A stretch of 17,531 bases of DNA. Origin: an uncultured Bacilli bacterium (GTDB taxonomy: Bacteria > Bacillota_I > Bacilli_A > RF39 > UBA660). The notes under the pieces are model-generated. The model did no database searches. It saw nothing but the letters and a program-made list of their open reading frames with translations, and was not told the DNA's origin. This document shows, piece by piece, positions 7,341-14,985 of the stretch. Both the position numbers and the translations under genes were made by a program. Each line of letters begins with the position of its first letter. The first letter of the stretch is position 1. Location of the stretch: NCBI GenBank assembly GCA_947628445.1, contig CANQZX010000017.1, forward strand, positions 1-17,531, given 5' to 3'.

Positions 7341-8909
7341 ATTAGCTGATACTACTTTATAGAAATCATCCGCTAAAGGAATAATTTGTTGAGCTTCAAT
7401 TTCTTTTTGTAAAATATTTTGATAATAAATACTAATTTTTTCATTTTCGCGACTAAAAACTAAATCTTTATTCGCAAAGACCTCAAAAGTCATATCTAAA
7501 TTATCTTTGATGTATGAATGAAGTACCGCTCCCGTATTAACGCGATAAAAAACATATTGGTATTTATTATCTTTTTTTAAATCAAGATAAAGCCGGTTAT
7601 CATTTAAAAATCTAACATGATCTACATTATCGCGGAAATTAGTATCCAAATTTATTTGCTTGTCGGCCGCAAAATAAATGAAGAAATTGCCTTTATCATT
7701 TACAAGATAACAAGGTGTTTGATAAAAATAAGTACTATTTTCGATTAATTTTATACCGGTTACTAAATGAGTCTTGGCCTCATTAGTAACAATTAATTCC
7801 CTCGTACCATCAGATACAACATTTTGCACTTGATAAAAACCTTGATATTTGGTAACGGTAATAGCATTATTTAATATTTGATATTCATCCCCCACGGGTT
7901 TTAATAAATTATCATAGATAGTCAAAGTTTTATCTTTAACTGCAAAGATAAAATCATCCATCACAATTATTTGATCATAAATATAATCAAATGCAACATT
8001 TAAAGCATTATTGATAAGACCATATTTACCATTTTTAGCAACAGCATAATAAGTTTCATTAGCCGATGCAATATCAATTGTTTGATTTTCCGGAGTCAAT
8101 ATTACATTACCTTTGATATTGATTAAGCCCTCTTGATTATTTTCCCGATAAACAAAGTTTTGTAAAGAATTAGTATAAACCGTATCTTCTGTTTTTTGAT
8201 GCCAAATAATATCAACATTTTCCAATAACTTTTGATTATTTTTAATATCCCAAAGATAAGTGGAAGAAGCATCAATAAATAAATATGGTTGTTCTTCTTC
8301 ATTCATTTTAACCGGGAATATTTTTTTAATATTTTGAGCAATTATTTGACCAGTTATAGCATCATACAACAAACCGGCATCATTATTAAAGGGGACATAA
8401 ACTAAATCTTGATAAATTAGATTTTGTTGGTTTAAGATAACATTATATAAATAAAGATATGCTATATGTTTACTACTAGCATCGGTACTATCTTGATAAA
8501 GTGTAGTCCGATAATTTTGAGGATTCGTAAAATCAATATTTCCTTGAATTATACTCCCATTTTTCATTAAACTATAACGATTGTTATTCTTAACTAAATA
8601 ATAACCATCATATAAACAAAATAAATTATTTTTTCCGGGGATTTCCGCGATCTTTTTTAAATCTCGCGAAAGGATTATTTCCTCATCTTCGGTTTCCACT
8701 TTAAAAAGATGGTCGCCACAATAAAGAGGATTAGTATATTCTTCATTAACATCTTCGTAAGCAAAATCAATATTGATACTATTATCGACCGGCTTTTTGG
8801 CTGATGGACCATTAATAAAAAGGTGATATATAATAATTACCCCAATAAAAACCGCTACACAAATAGCGACAACTTTAATTGTTTTCATTATTTGTTCCTT
8901 CGTTTGCAT
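7311..8909 (-). CDS. Membrane-anchored WG-repeat-like protein
   Basis: A 532-aa protein with one hydrophobic segment (about 12-31) after a short Lys-containing N-terminus, so the remaining ~500 residues are probably extracellular. The exterior is beta-rich with many Asn/Tyr residues. Two stretches fit the WG (beta-propeller-like) repeat pattern: NNQEGLINIKGNVIL (about 257-271) and AKNGKYGLINNALNVAFDY (about 291-309). Weaker copies lie before and after (for example NNNRYSLMKNGSII, about 108-121). No enzyme motif is seen. Start choice: ATG 8909 follows AGGTGAT. ATG 8888, seven residues downstream, follows AAGGA at good spacing and is a real alternative; an upstream TTG (8954) has no ribosome site. 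Function unknown; WG-repeat proteins are usually surface or ligand-binding proteins. Confidence 0.8.
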   Translation of the reverse strand: MQTKEQIMKTIKVVAICVAVFIGVIIIYHLFINGPSAKKPVDNSINIDFAYEDVNEEYTNPLYCGDHLFKVETEDEEIILSRDLKKIAEIPGKNNLFCLYDGYYLVKNNNRYSLMKNGSIIQGNIDFTNPQNYRTTLYQDSTDASSKHIAYLYLYNVILNQQNLIYQDLVYVPFNNDAGLLYDAITGQIIAQNIKKIFPVKMNEEEQPYLFIDASSTYLWDIKNNQKLLENVDIIWHQKTEDTVYTNSLQNFVYRENNQEGLINIKGNVILTPENQTIDIASANETYYAVAKNGKYGLINNALNVAFDYIYDQIIVMDDFIFAVKDKTLTIYDNLLKPVGDEYQILNNAITVTKYQGFYQVQNVVSDGTRELIVTNEAKTHLVTGIKLIENSTYFYQTPCYLVNDKGNFFIYFAADKQINLDTNFRDNVDHVRFLNDNRLYLDLKKDNKYQYVFYRVNTGAVLHSYIKDNLDMTFEVFANKDLVFSRENEKISIYYQNILQKEIEAQQIIPLADDFYKVVSANKNAWVKITY

Positions 8910-8955
8910 ATCATCACCTATAATAAGATTAACAAAAACTAGGGTTTTTTGCAAG

Positions 8956-8980
8956 CTAAAAGCTAACCTTTCGGTTAGCT
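8956..8980 (-). terminator. Intrinsic terminator of tig
   Basis: Directly after the tig stop, the minus strand has a perfect 8-bp stem AGCTAACC/GGTTAGCT closed by a GAAA tetraloop, followed by TTTAGCTT. The T-run is short but the hairpin is very stable. Confidence 0.7.
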
Positions 8981-8986
8981 CTAATT

Positions 8987-10234
8987 TTAATTATTTTCCG
9001 TTAAGATTTCCATCGCCCGACGCATTTTCATATCGTATTTAACGATATCTTTAGTACCATAGGCTTTTAGTAAATCTTCGACACTTACACCATAGCTTTG
9101 AGCCATTTCTTCAGCTCTTTGATCAACTTCTTTTTCCGTAAAATCAATTTTTTCGGCATCAGCAATGGCTTCAATTAAATAACGATATCTAACTCTTTTT
9201 TCAGCTTCGGGAGCCATTTGTTTATGTAACGCCTCAGGGGTTGTACCCGTAATTTCATAATATTTTTCAATATCTAGACCTTGCATTTGTAATTGTTGAG
9301 CATATTGATCAATCATCCGGTGGACTTCTTCATCAATTATTTCAGGATTAATCTTAACTTTCATATTAGCTGCCGCTTTTTCTAAACAAGTATCTAAGAA
9401 CTTATCTTCAATTTCATGTTCTTTATGATGTTTAAGATCTTCTTTAACTTTATTTTTTAAATCGTCGACTGTTTTAACGTCGTCATAACCTAAATCTTTA
9501 AAGAACTCTTCATCCATTTCCGGTAAAGAACGCGTTTTAATTTCGTTTACCGTAACTTCAAACCGGACTTTTTTATTTTTTAAATCTTCGACATAATTTT
9601 CCGGGAATTGGAGATTTAAAGTTTTCTTTTCCCCGGCCTTTAAACCAATAAGACCTTCTTCAAATCCAGGAATAAAGGTGTGAGAACCAATTTCAAGCGG
9701 ATAGTTTTCGCCACTACCACCATCTAATTTTTTCCCATCAACAAATCCTTCAAAATCGATAACGGCTGTATCTTTATCAGCAACAACGCCATTTTCTTTA
9801 ACGACCACATCCGCCATTCTTTCTCTTAATCGAGCAATTTCTTCATCAATTTCTTTAGCACTAACAGTGGCTTTTTCCCTCTTTAAGCCCAACTTTTTAT
9901 ATTCGCCTAAAGTAACCTCCGGATGCGTAATAAAAGTAAACTTTAAAATGATATTGGTATCACTAATGCCGGTTATATCGACAGTTGGTTCAATAACAGG
10001 CACAATTTTTTGTTCTTCTAAAATCTTTTTATAAGCAACTTGAATGGCTTCATTAGCCGCATCAGGATATAAAGATTCTATTCCGTAATTTTTAAGATAG
10101 ATATCTTTAGGCACACTACCTTTCCGGAAACCATCAACTTTGGCATCTTTAACTTTTTTCTTAAAAGTTTTATCTAAAGCGTCTTTCCATTCTTTTTCCA
10201 ATTTAATTTCAATTTCATGTACATTCTTTTCCAT
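8987..10234 (-). CDS. tig: Trigger factor (ribosome-associated chaperone and prolyl isomerase)
   Basis: A 415-aa protein that binds nascent chains at the ribosome exit tunnel. The ribosome-binding signature GFRKGSVP is at 35-42. The FKBP-type PPIase domain spans about 150-235 (DTAVIDFEGFVDGKKLDGG, then IPGFEEGLIGLKAGEKK). The helical C-terminal arms run from about 240 to 415. The N-terminal domain begins directly with the beta strand NVHEIEIKL and lacks roughly eight residues found at the start of the E. coli protein. ATG 10234 is chosen because AGAGGG lies just upstream; an in-frame TTG at 10252 precedes that site. It has its own promoter just after holA and its own terminator. Confidence 0.96.
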   Translation of the reverse strand: MEKNVHEIEIKLEKEWKDALDKTFKKKVKDAKVDGFRKGSVPKDIYLKNYGIESLYPDAANEAIQVAYKKILEEQKIVPVIEPTVDITGISDTNIILKFTFITHPEVTLGEYKKLGLKREKATVSAKEIDEEIARLRERMADVVVKENGVVADKDTAVIDFEGFVDGKKLDGGSGENYPLEIGSHTFIPGFEEGLIGLKAGEKKTLNLQFPENYVEDLKNKKVRFEVTVNEIKTRSLPEMDEEFFKDLGYDDVKTVDDLKNKVKEDLKHHKEHEIEDKFLDTCLEKAAANMKVKINPEIIDEEVHRMIDQYAQQLQMQGLDIEKYYEITGTTPEALHKQMAPEAEKRVRYRYLIEAIADAEKIDFTEKEVDQRAEEMAQSYGVSVEDLLKAYGTKDIVKYDMKMRRAMEILTENN

Positions 10235-10262
10235 ATTCTTTCCCTCTTTCAAAACTGCTTTT

Positions 10263-10291
10263 ATTATATTATAAACTTATAGTTTTGGCAA
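10263..10291 (-). promoter_or_regulatory. Promoter of tig
   Basis: TTGCCA (10291-10286, 5/6), a 17-bp spacer, and perfect TATAAT (10268-10263), beginning 13 bases after the holA stop and 29 bases before the tig start. Confidence 0.75.
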
Positions 10292-10303
10292 TAAATATCG
10301 GTT

Positions 10304-11239
10304 TTAATTACAAACAGTGATTAAAAAACTCATTAAAGCCACATCTTTATCGTATTTACCGGTTTTAATGCCAATATCTAAATCGGCTAAAGCACGGATA
10401 TTGGCTAAAAGTTCACTTTCTTGATAATTTAGGCTATTATTATAAAGTTTATTAACTTGCCAATCTTGTAAGTTCATTGCTTTACAAATCTCATTTAAAG
10501 GTCGATGATTGGCTTGATATCTTTTTAAATAATACATTTGGCGATATTCCCGAGCAAGCAAGATAATTAACGCTAAAGGTTCAACTTTATAAACTTTTAA
10601 ATTGGCAAGTATTTTTAAAGATGTTTGGAGATTCTTAGCGATAACGGCGGCCACAAAATGAAAATTATTATTATCGACTAATGAACCGACAATCCGGGTA
10701 ACATCTTGATATTTAATATCTTTTTCATCCCCATAATAAAGAAATATCTTCTTAAGTTCTTCGTAAATGTTATCCAAACTCATGGTATTATTTTGAATAT
10801 AACTAACACTATCCATCGTAATGCGGTAATCATTGTCCTTAACAACTCGCATAATTTCCGCTTGCGTTTCTTGATAATTAAGTTTTGGTAAATTTATTAA
10901 ATGATATTTATCTTTAATTGTTTTCGTTATTTTGCGTCTTAAATCAATACCATTTTGCGTTGTAAATATAATTGTTGTCTGTGGCGAAGGATTAGCTAAA
11001 TATTTACTTAGCAAGTCAACCTCTTCTTCATTACTTTTGCCCGAACCAAAAAAATTGGCATTACTGGCCACAATAATTTTATCTTGATTATCTAAACTAT
11101 AGTAACTAGCTTCTTTAATTACATCCGCGATAGTGGTCATATTTAAATTAAGTAGTAAAAAGGGTCGGTTCTTGACAATTTTTTGAATCTCCCGATCAAT
11201 TAAATGATAACTTTCGGCAGCGATAAGATAAATATTCAT
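10304..11239 (-). CDS. holA: DNA polymerase III subunit delta
   Basis: The 311-aa delta subunit of the clamp loader, which opens the beta clamp during replication. Recognition rests on the whole-protein pattern and on context. The N-terminal Rossmann-like domain has the delta pattern of alternating strands (NIYLIAAESYHL, then KIIVASNANFF, then TTIIFTTQNGIDLRRKI, about 1-115). The middle is helical (MSLDNIYEELKKI, about 152-164). The C-terminal collar domain contains LALIILLAREYRQMYYLK (about 222-239), a segment conserved in Gram-positive HolA. Delta has no ATP-binding loop, as expected. The gene sits directly downstream of comEC, the classic Firmicutes order comEA-comEC-holA. Start ATG 11239 follows AGGAG. 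No rpsT gene follows it here, unlike in Bacillus. Confidence 0.9.
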   Translation of the reverse strand: MNIYLIAAESYHLIDREIQKIVKNRPFLLLNLNMTTIADVIKEASYYSLDNQDKIIVASNANFFGSGKSNEEEVDLLSKYLANPSPQTTIIFTTQNGIDLRRKITKTIKDKYHLINLPKLNYQETQAEIMRVVKDNDYRITMDSVSYIQNNTMSLDNIYEELKKIFLYYGDEKDIKYQDVTRIVGSLVDNNNFHFVAAVIAKNLQTSLKILANLKVYKVEPLALIILLAREYRQMYYLKRYQANHRPLNEICKAMNLQDWQVNKLYNNSLNYQESELLANIRALADLDIGIKTGKYDKDVALMSFLITVCN

Positions 11240-11257
11240 ACTTTCTCTCCTAAAACA

Positions 11258-11286
11258 ATTATAACAAATAAAAAAGGTTTAGCCAA
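11258..11286 (-). promoter_or_regulatory. Promoter of holA, nested in the comEC terminator
   Basis: An extended -10, TGTTATAAT (TATAAT at 11263-11258), lies 17 bp after TTGGCT (11286-11281). The -35 box falls in the loop and arm of the comEC terminator hairpin, so the two signals overlap. Confidence 0.65.
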
Positions 11287-11294
11287 ACCCTTTT
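11266..11294 (-). terminator. Intrinsic terminator of the comEA-comEC operon
   Basis: Minus strand AAAAGGGTTT-GGCT-AAACCTTTTT is a 10-bp stem with one G.U pair, followed by TATTTG. It lies about 75 bases after the comEC stop; the stretch between contains only a short palindrome (ACATTAATTAATGT). Confidence 0.7.
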
Positions 11295-11367
11295 ATCTAT
11301 ATAAACATTAATTAATGTATTATATTTTATGCACATTTTTTATTATGTTCTAGGCCAATATCTTAAT

Positions 11368-13446
11368 TTAGATTCCACTTTTCGTAATTTGATAATTATT
11401 ATTTTTTATTTTTACTCCAATGGTGCCATCTTGATCCGTCCGATATATTTGGCTCGAACTTAAATTGGTTAAAACTTCTTCATGAGGATGTCCATAACTA
11501 TTATTCCGCCCGACCGAGATAATCGCATACCTGGGCTTTATTTGGTTAATAAAGTTCTTACTAGATGAGGTATTAGAACCATGATGACCTACCTTTAAAA
11601 AAGTAATGTCGGTTAAAGCATAATGGTTAATTAAATCAAGCTCCCGTTTTTCACCGGCATCACCCATAAAAAGAAACTGAAAACTTCCAATCTTAAAATA
11701 AATTACATTACTATTATCATTTTCATCATCATAGACTCCGGTATTTAAAAAATCCATCGTTAAATGCGCAAGTTTTAACTTTTTTAAACCCCTTTGATAG
11801 GTAATTTTTTTCTTCTTCAAACTTTGAATTATTTTTTGCTCCAAAGTATTATAAGAATCAATATTAAATATAACTTGCTTAACTTTAAAGGTCTCAATTA
11901 TATGTTGAGCTTCCCCTAAGTGATCATTATCTCCATGGGTGGTTATTAAATAATCGAGATGATTAATCCCTAAACTTTTTAAAAACTTTAAGGTATTATC
12001 ACTCAAATAATAAGTTTTACTCGACTTGGCCCAGGATTCTTTAGCTATTTCTACCTTGCCACCCGTATCAATTAATAAGACATCTTTTTGTCCCGGGGTA
12101 ATAATGACCGCTGAATCCCCCTGCCCCACATCTAAGTAATAGATTTGATAACTATTTTCAAATTTAGGCCATAATTTAATGATTATTAATAAAAGAAATA
12201 AGATTCCCCACCGCCGGGGTTTGGCTAAAACAAGTAATAAAATTATATAATATAAAAAAATAAAAATAACATTTAAACGGGGAAAAATTATCATTAAAGC
12301 CAGATGGCCAAAGAAAGTATTAAGCTGATTTAAAAGGCTAATGGTCAAATTAAAGATGGGACTTAACATCGAAAATAAAAAAGTAAGTAAAGCTAAAGGA
12401 TAAACAATTAAAGAAATAAAAGGTACAAAAATTAAATTAGCCGAAATACTTGTTAAATTAATTTCATAATTTAAATTAATAGTTATTGGTAAACTAAAAC
12501 TAAAGGATATTAAACTAATAAGCAAAAGTTGTTTGACATAATTTCCTTTCAGATATTTATTATTTAAAATAATTCCGCCCGTAATAACAAAAGAATATAT
12601 AAAACCTACATCATAAAAATAAAAAGGGTTCCATAAAAGTAAAAGAAAAGCCGTGATTAATAATAATTTAAAGTTACTAAGACGCCAATGGAAAATCTTT
12701 TGACAACTTAAAAGAATATAAAATAAAGCGGCCCGCATTAAAGAAGCTGCAAAATTAGTTAAAAAACCATAAAACAATAAAATACTGCTAATAATAATGG
12801 TCTTTTTAACTAATTTTATCCTTTTGAAAAATAAATCTAAGACCTTTAATAAAACCCCAATATGCATTCCTGAAATAGCCAGTAAATGTGCTACCCCATT
12901 TTGTTGAAACAAACTATAATCTTCACTATTAATTAAACTTTTATCACCTAAAATAAAGATTTTTAAATAATCACTATTGGGTAATTTAGCACTTCGTTTA
13001 TAAAGATATGTTTTAACTTGATAAAAAATATTGTTATCTGCTTTGATTTTAAAATCCGTCATATTATAACTACGATATATTTTTTGGTTCGTTAAATATT
13101 TCTTATAATTAAATGTATGCGGAATAGTATTATTTAGTATAGCTTGATTTTTCCCCGTAAATGTAATGGTACAACCTAAACAGATTTCCTTATCTATTTT
13201 TTCTTTTTCACGCTCATTTTTAAAATAGTAATTGGCTTTAACCATTTCTCGTCCCTTTATCTCTAAAGTTAATTTATCACCATTAATCGTATAATCTCTA
13301 ATTTGGCCGGTGATTGTTGTATCGGTATCCTTATATTGGGACTTATATACTCTAATCTTGGTATTAAAAAATACATAAAGTAAGATGAAAATAGTCAAAA
13401 AAATAAACTGATAATTAAATACAAATAAATTCTTTAATTTTGCCAT
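11368..13446 (-). CDS. comEC: ComEC, DNA uptake channel for natural transformation
   Basis: A 692-aa integral membrane protein that forms the channel moving single-stranded DNA into the cytoplasm. Domains: two N-terminal hydrophobic segments around an extracellular OB-like (DUF4131) region (about 1-150); the Competence domain with LLAISGMHIG (189-198) and many membrane helices (about 165-425); and a metallo-beta-lactamase-like domain from YLDVGQGDSAV (437) containing TTHGDNDHLG (502-511), GDAGE (595-599), VGHHGS (619-624) and SYGHPHE (650-656). All expected motifs are present, so the gene looks intact. ATG 13446 is chosen because GCGAGG lies 6 bases upstream inside comEA; an in-frame ATG at 13524 has no ribosome site. 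The overlap with comEA (13415-13446) suggests translational coupling. Confidence 0.95.
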   Translation of the reverse strand: MAKLKNLFVFNYQFIFLTIFILLYVFFNTKIRVYKSQYKDTDTTITGQIRDYTINGDKLTLEIKGREMVKANYYFKNEREKEKIDKEICLGCTITFTGKNQAILNNTIPHTFNYKKYLTNQKIYRSYNMTDFKIKADNNIFYQVKTYLYKRSAKLPNSDYLKIFILGDKSLINSEDYSLFQQNGVAHLLAISGMHIGVLLKVLDLFFKRIKLVKKTIIISSILLFYGFLTNFAASLMRAALFYILLSCQKIFHWRLSNFKLLLITAFLLLLWNPFYFYDVGFIYSFVITGGIILNNKYLKGNYVKQLLLISLISFSFSLPITINLNYEINLTSISANLIFVPFISLIVYPLALLTFLFSMLSPIFNLTISLLNQLNTFFGHLALMIIFPRLNVIFIFLYYIILLLVLAKPRRWGILFLLLIIIKLWPKFENSYQIYYLDVGQGDSAVIITPGQKDVLLIDTGGKVEIAKESWAKSSKTYYLSDNTLKFLKSLGINHLDYLITTHGDNDHLGEAQHIIETFKVKQVIFNIDSYNTLEQKIIQSLKKKKITYQRGLKKLKLAHLTMDFLNTGVYDDENDNSNVIYFKIGSFQFLFMGDAGEKRELDLINHYALTDITFLKVGHHGSNTSSSKNFINQIKPRYAIISVGRNNSYGHPHEEVLTNLSSSQIYRTDQDGTIGVKIKNNNYQITKSGI

Positions 13447-14236
13447 ATATGGCCTCGCCAATCCCTTTAACATTTTGGATTTCTTCAATGGTTTTAAATA
13501 AACCATTAGTTGTTCGGTAATCAATTATCGCTTGGGCCTTGGCAGGACCAATCCCATTTAGTTTAGTTAATAGTTCAACTCCAGCGGTATTAATATTAAC
13601 AATTAATATTTCCTCCGTTTCTTCTTCTTTTACTTCATTTTCAGTATCTACATTTGGTTTCAGTTCGGGACTTAAATTAACATCACTTGAAAGAGAATCA
13701 TTATTTGTACTGGCATTCTCCTTATTTTCTTGATTATTAGAACTACTTACCGTAATCTCAACCTTTTTAGTCGAAGTACTACCACTACTACTTGAAGAAT
13801 TATTTGAACTATTATTACTACTTGTTGTTTGACTTGTTTTAGAAGTAGTTTTTTTAACACTTTTAGTCGTTTCTTTTAGCGTAGGTATAGTTATTACCAA
13901 ACCAGCTTCTAATTTTTTATTTAAATTAAGATATTTAGTTTCAGCCTTCTTGGTTAAATCACCCGCTAAAGAAATTAAATCTTGAATATTTTTATTAGAA
14001 TCAATAGCATATACTCCGGGTTTAGCTACTGCTCCTTTGATATCAACTTTGATTTTCTCAGGGATAGATTCGCTAGCCAAATCTAAAACTGGTTCTTCAG
14101 TTGCTTGTAAATTATTAATTTCCTTATTTAAATAGCCAATAAAAAGAGCCAAAAGCCCCAGGAAAATAATTAAAATCACCATAAGCATTTTTTTCATACC
14201 AATATTTTGCCAGAATGTTATTATTTTTGTCATCAT
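13415..14236 (-). CDS. comEA: ComEA, DNA-binding competence protein
   Basis: A 273-aa membrane-anchored DNA receptor that hands incoming DNA to ComEC. The hydrophobic anchor is at about 15-34. An SLBB domain lies at 62-118 (KVDIKGAVAKPGVYAI, then LVITIPT). A long Ser/Thr/Asn/Lys/Glu-rich linker, about 120-208, is unusually extended. The C-terminal helix-hairpin-helix domain (211-272) has VNINTAGVELLTKLNGIGPAKAQAIIDYR and a second hairpin NVKGIGEAIYGKI. AAGGAGG lies 4 bases before ATG 14236 and 7 bases before the adjacent ATG 14233, so either may be used. comEB, which sits between comEA and comEC in Bacillus, is absent. I find no convincing promoter; TATTAT near 14252 lacks a good -35. Confidence 0.94.
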   Translation of the reverse strand: MMTKIITFWQNIGMKKMLMVILIIFLGLLALFIGYLNKEINNLQATEEPVLDLASESIPEKIKVDIKGAVAKPGVYAIDSNKNIQDLISLAGDLTKKAETKYLNLNKKLEAGLVITIPTLKETTKSVKKTTSKTSQTTSSNNSSNNSSSSSGSTSTKKVEITVSSSNNQENKENASTNNDSLSSDVNLSPELKPNVDTENEVKEEETEEILIVNINTAGVELLTKLNGIGPAKAQAIIDYRTTNGLFKTIEEIQNVKGIGEAIYGKIKEFICI

Positions 14237-14291
14237 TTTTCCTCCTTCACCTATAATATTTCCTTTTATTTTTAAATTTCCTTTTTCTTAC

Positions 14292-14320
14292 TTTACAAAA
14301 GAGAGGAAAATGACTAAAAT
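14292..14320 (+). promoter_or_regulatory. Promoter of the thymidylate-kinase-like gene
   Basis: TTTACA (14292-14297, 5/6), a 17-bp spacer, and TAAAAT (14315-14320, 5/6). The predicted start of transcription near 14327 precedes the AAGAGG ribosome site at 14336. Confidence 0.65.
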
Positions 14321-14347
14321 AACAGCTAAACAGAAAAGAGGCGTATT

Positions 14348-14932
14348 ATGGAAAAAAGAGCTAAAGTTATTGCTTTTGCGGGCATCGATGGTTGTGGTAA
14401 AAGCACCCAAATTAATCTGCTTTATCAGGCTTTAATTAACCAATATCAGATCTTTATTTCCAAAATTACCTATATGCCCTTAAACGAGAGAAACCAAAGT
14501 AAGTTGCAAGATTTATTAATTGATTGCCGCAGTGGGATTGAAATTCTGAAACAAACTTGGGAAATTTGGCAAAAAGCCCAAAAAGATTACGATTTTATTT
14601 TTTGTGATCGATATCTAATGTGTTATCTGGCTTACGCCTATGCTTATGGCTTTAAAAATATTGAATTAATTCGCCAAATGCTCTTTTTTATTAAAAATCC
14701 CGATTTAACTTTCTATTTTAATCTAGATCCCACACTAGCTTTAATGCGAATAGATAATCGTTCGAAAACTCATGATAAACATGAAAATATCCAAACTTTA
14801 ACAAAGGCGCAAAAAGGATATGCTAAACTTTTCCCTTCTATGGGCAAAATTATTACTCTTGATGCCACTCAAGAACCAGAATTAATTAATGAAAAGCTAA
14901 TTAGAACCTTACAAAATCAGCATTTTATGTAA
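14348..14932 (+). CDS. Thymidylate-kinase-like nucleoside monophosphate kinase
   Basis: A 194-aa cytoplasmic P-loop kinase of the dTMP kinase type, which phosphorylates a (deoxy)nucleoside monophosphate with ATP. The P-loop GIDGCGKSTQ is at 12-21. The DRY motif is at 87-89 in FCDRYLMCYLAYAYAYG. NPDLTFYFNLDPTLALMRI (117-135) matches the strand and helix before the LID, and the LID holds Arg134 and Arg138. The protein is a little short, and the E-P-G-G-T-x-x-G-E-x-I-R segment that normally follows the P-loop in housekeeping Tmk is replaced by TYMPLNERNQSKLQDLL (41-57). It may therefore be a second, diverged kinase rather than the essential one. AAGAGG lies 6 bases before the ATG. It is divergent from comEA and convergent with the bile salt hydrolase gene. 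Confidence 0.85.
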   Translation: MEKRAKVIAFAGIDGCGKSTQINLLYQALINQYQIFISKITYMPLNERNQSKLQDLLIDCRSGIEILKQTWEIWQKAQKDYDFIFCDRYLMCYLAYAYAYGFKNIELIRQMLFFIKNPDLTFYFNLDPTLALMRIDNRSKTHDKHENIQTLTKAQKGYAKLFPSMGKIITLDATQEPELINEKLIRTLQNQHFM

Positions 14933-14943
14933 TTTTAGGCATC

Positions 14944-14980
14944 AAAAAAATGGCACAATATTTTAAAATGCCATTTTTTT
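14944..14980. terminator. Bidirectional terminator between convergent genes
   Basis: A perfect 12-bp stem, AAAAAAATGGCA (14944-14955) with TGCCATTTTTTT (14969-14980), encloses a 13-base AT-only loop apart from one C. Both arms give a T-run, so it can end the kinase transcript (+) and the hydrolase transcript (-). Confidence 0.85.
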
Positions 14981-14985
14981 CATCT

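Noticed and set aside
11240..11367. Searched for rpsT or a small RNA gene between comEC and holA, as in Bacillus
   Set aside because: Only a palindrome, the comEC terminator and the holA promoter are seen.
14310..14440. Small plus-strand frame starting ATG 14310 behind GAGAGG
   Set aside because: The ribosome site is too close to the ATG, the frame overlaps the kinase gene out of register, and the peptide has no recognisable features; this stretch is the promoter and leader of the kinase.
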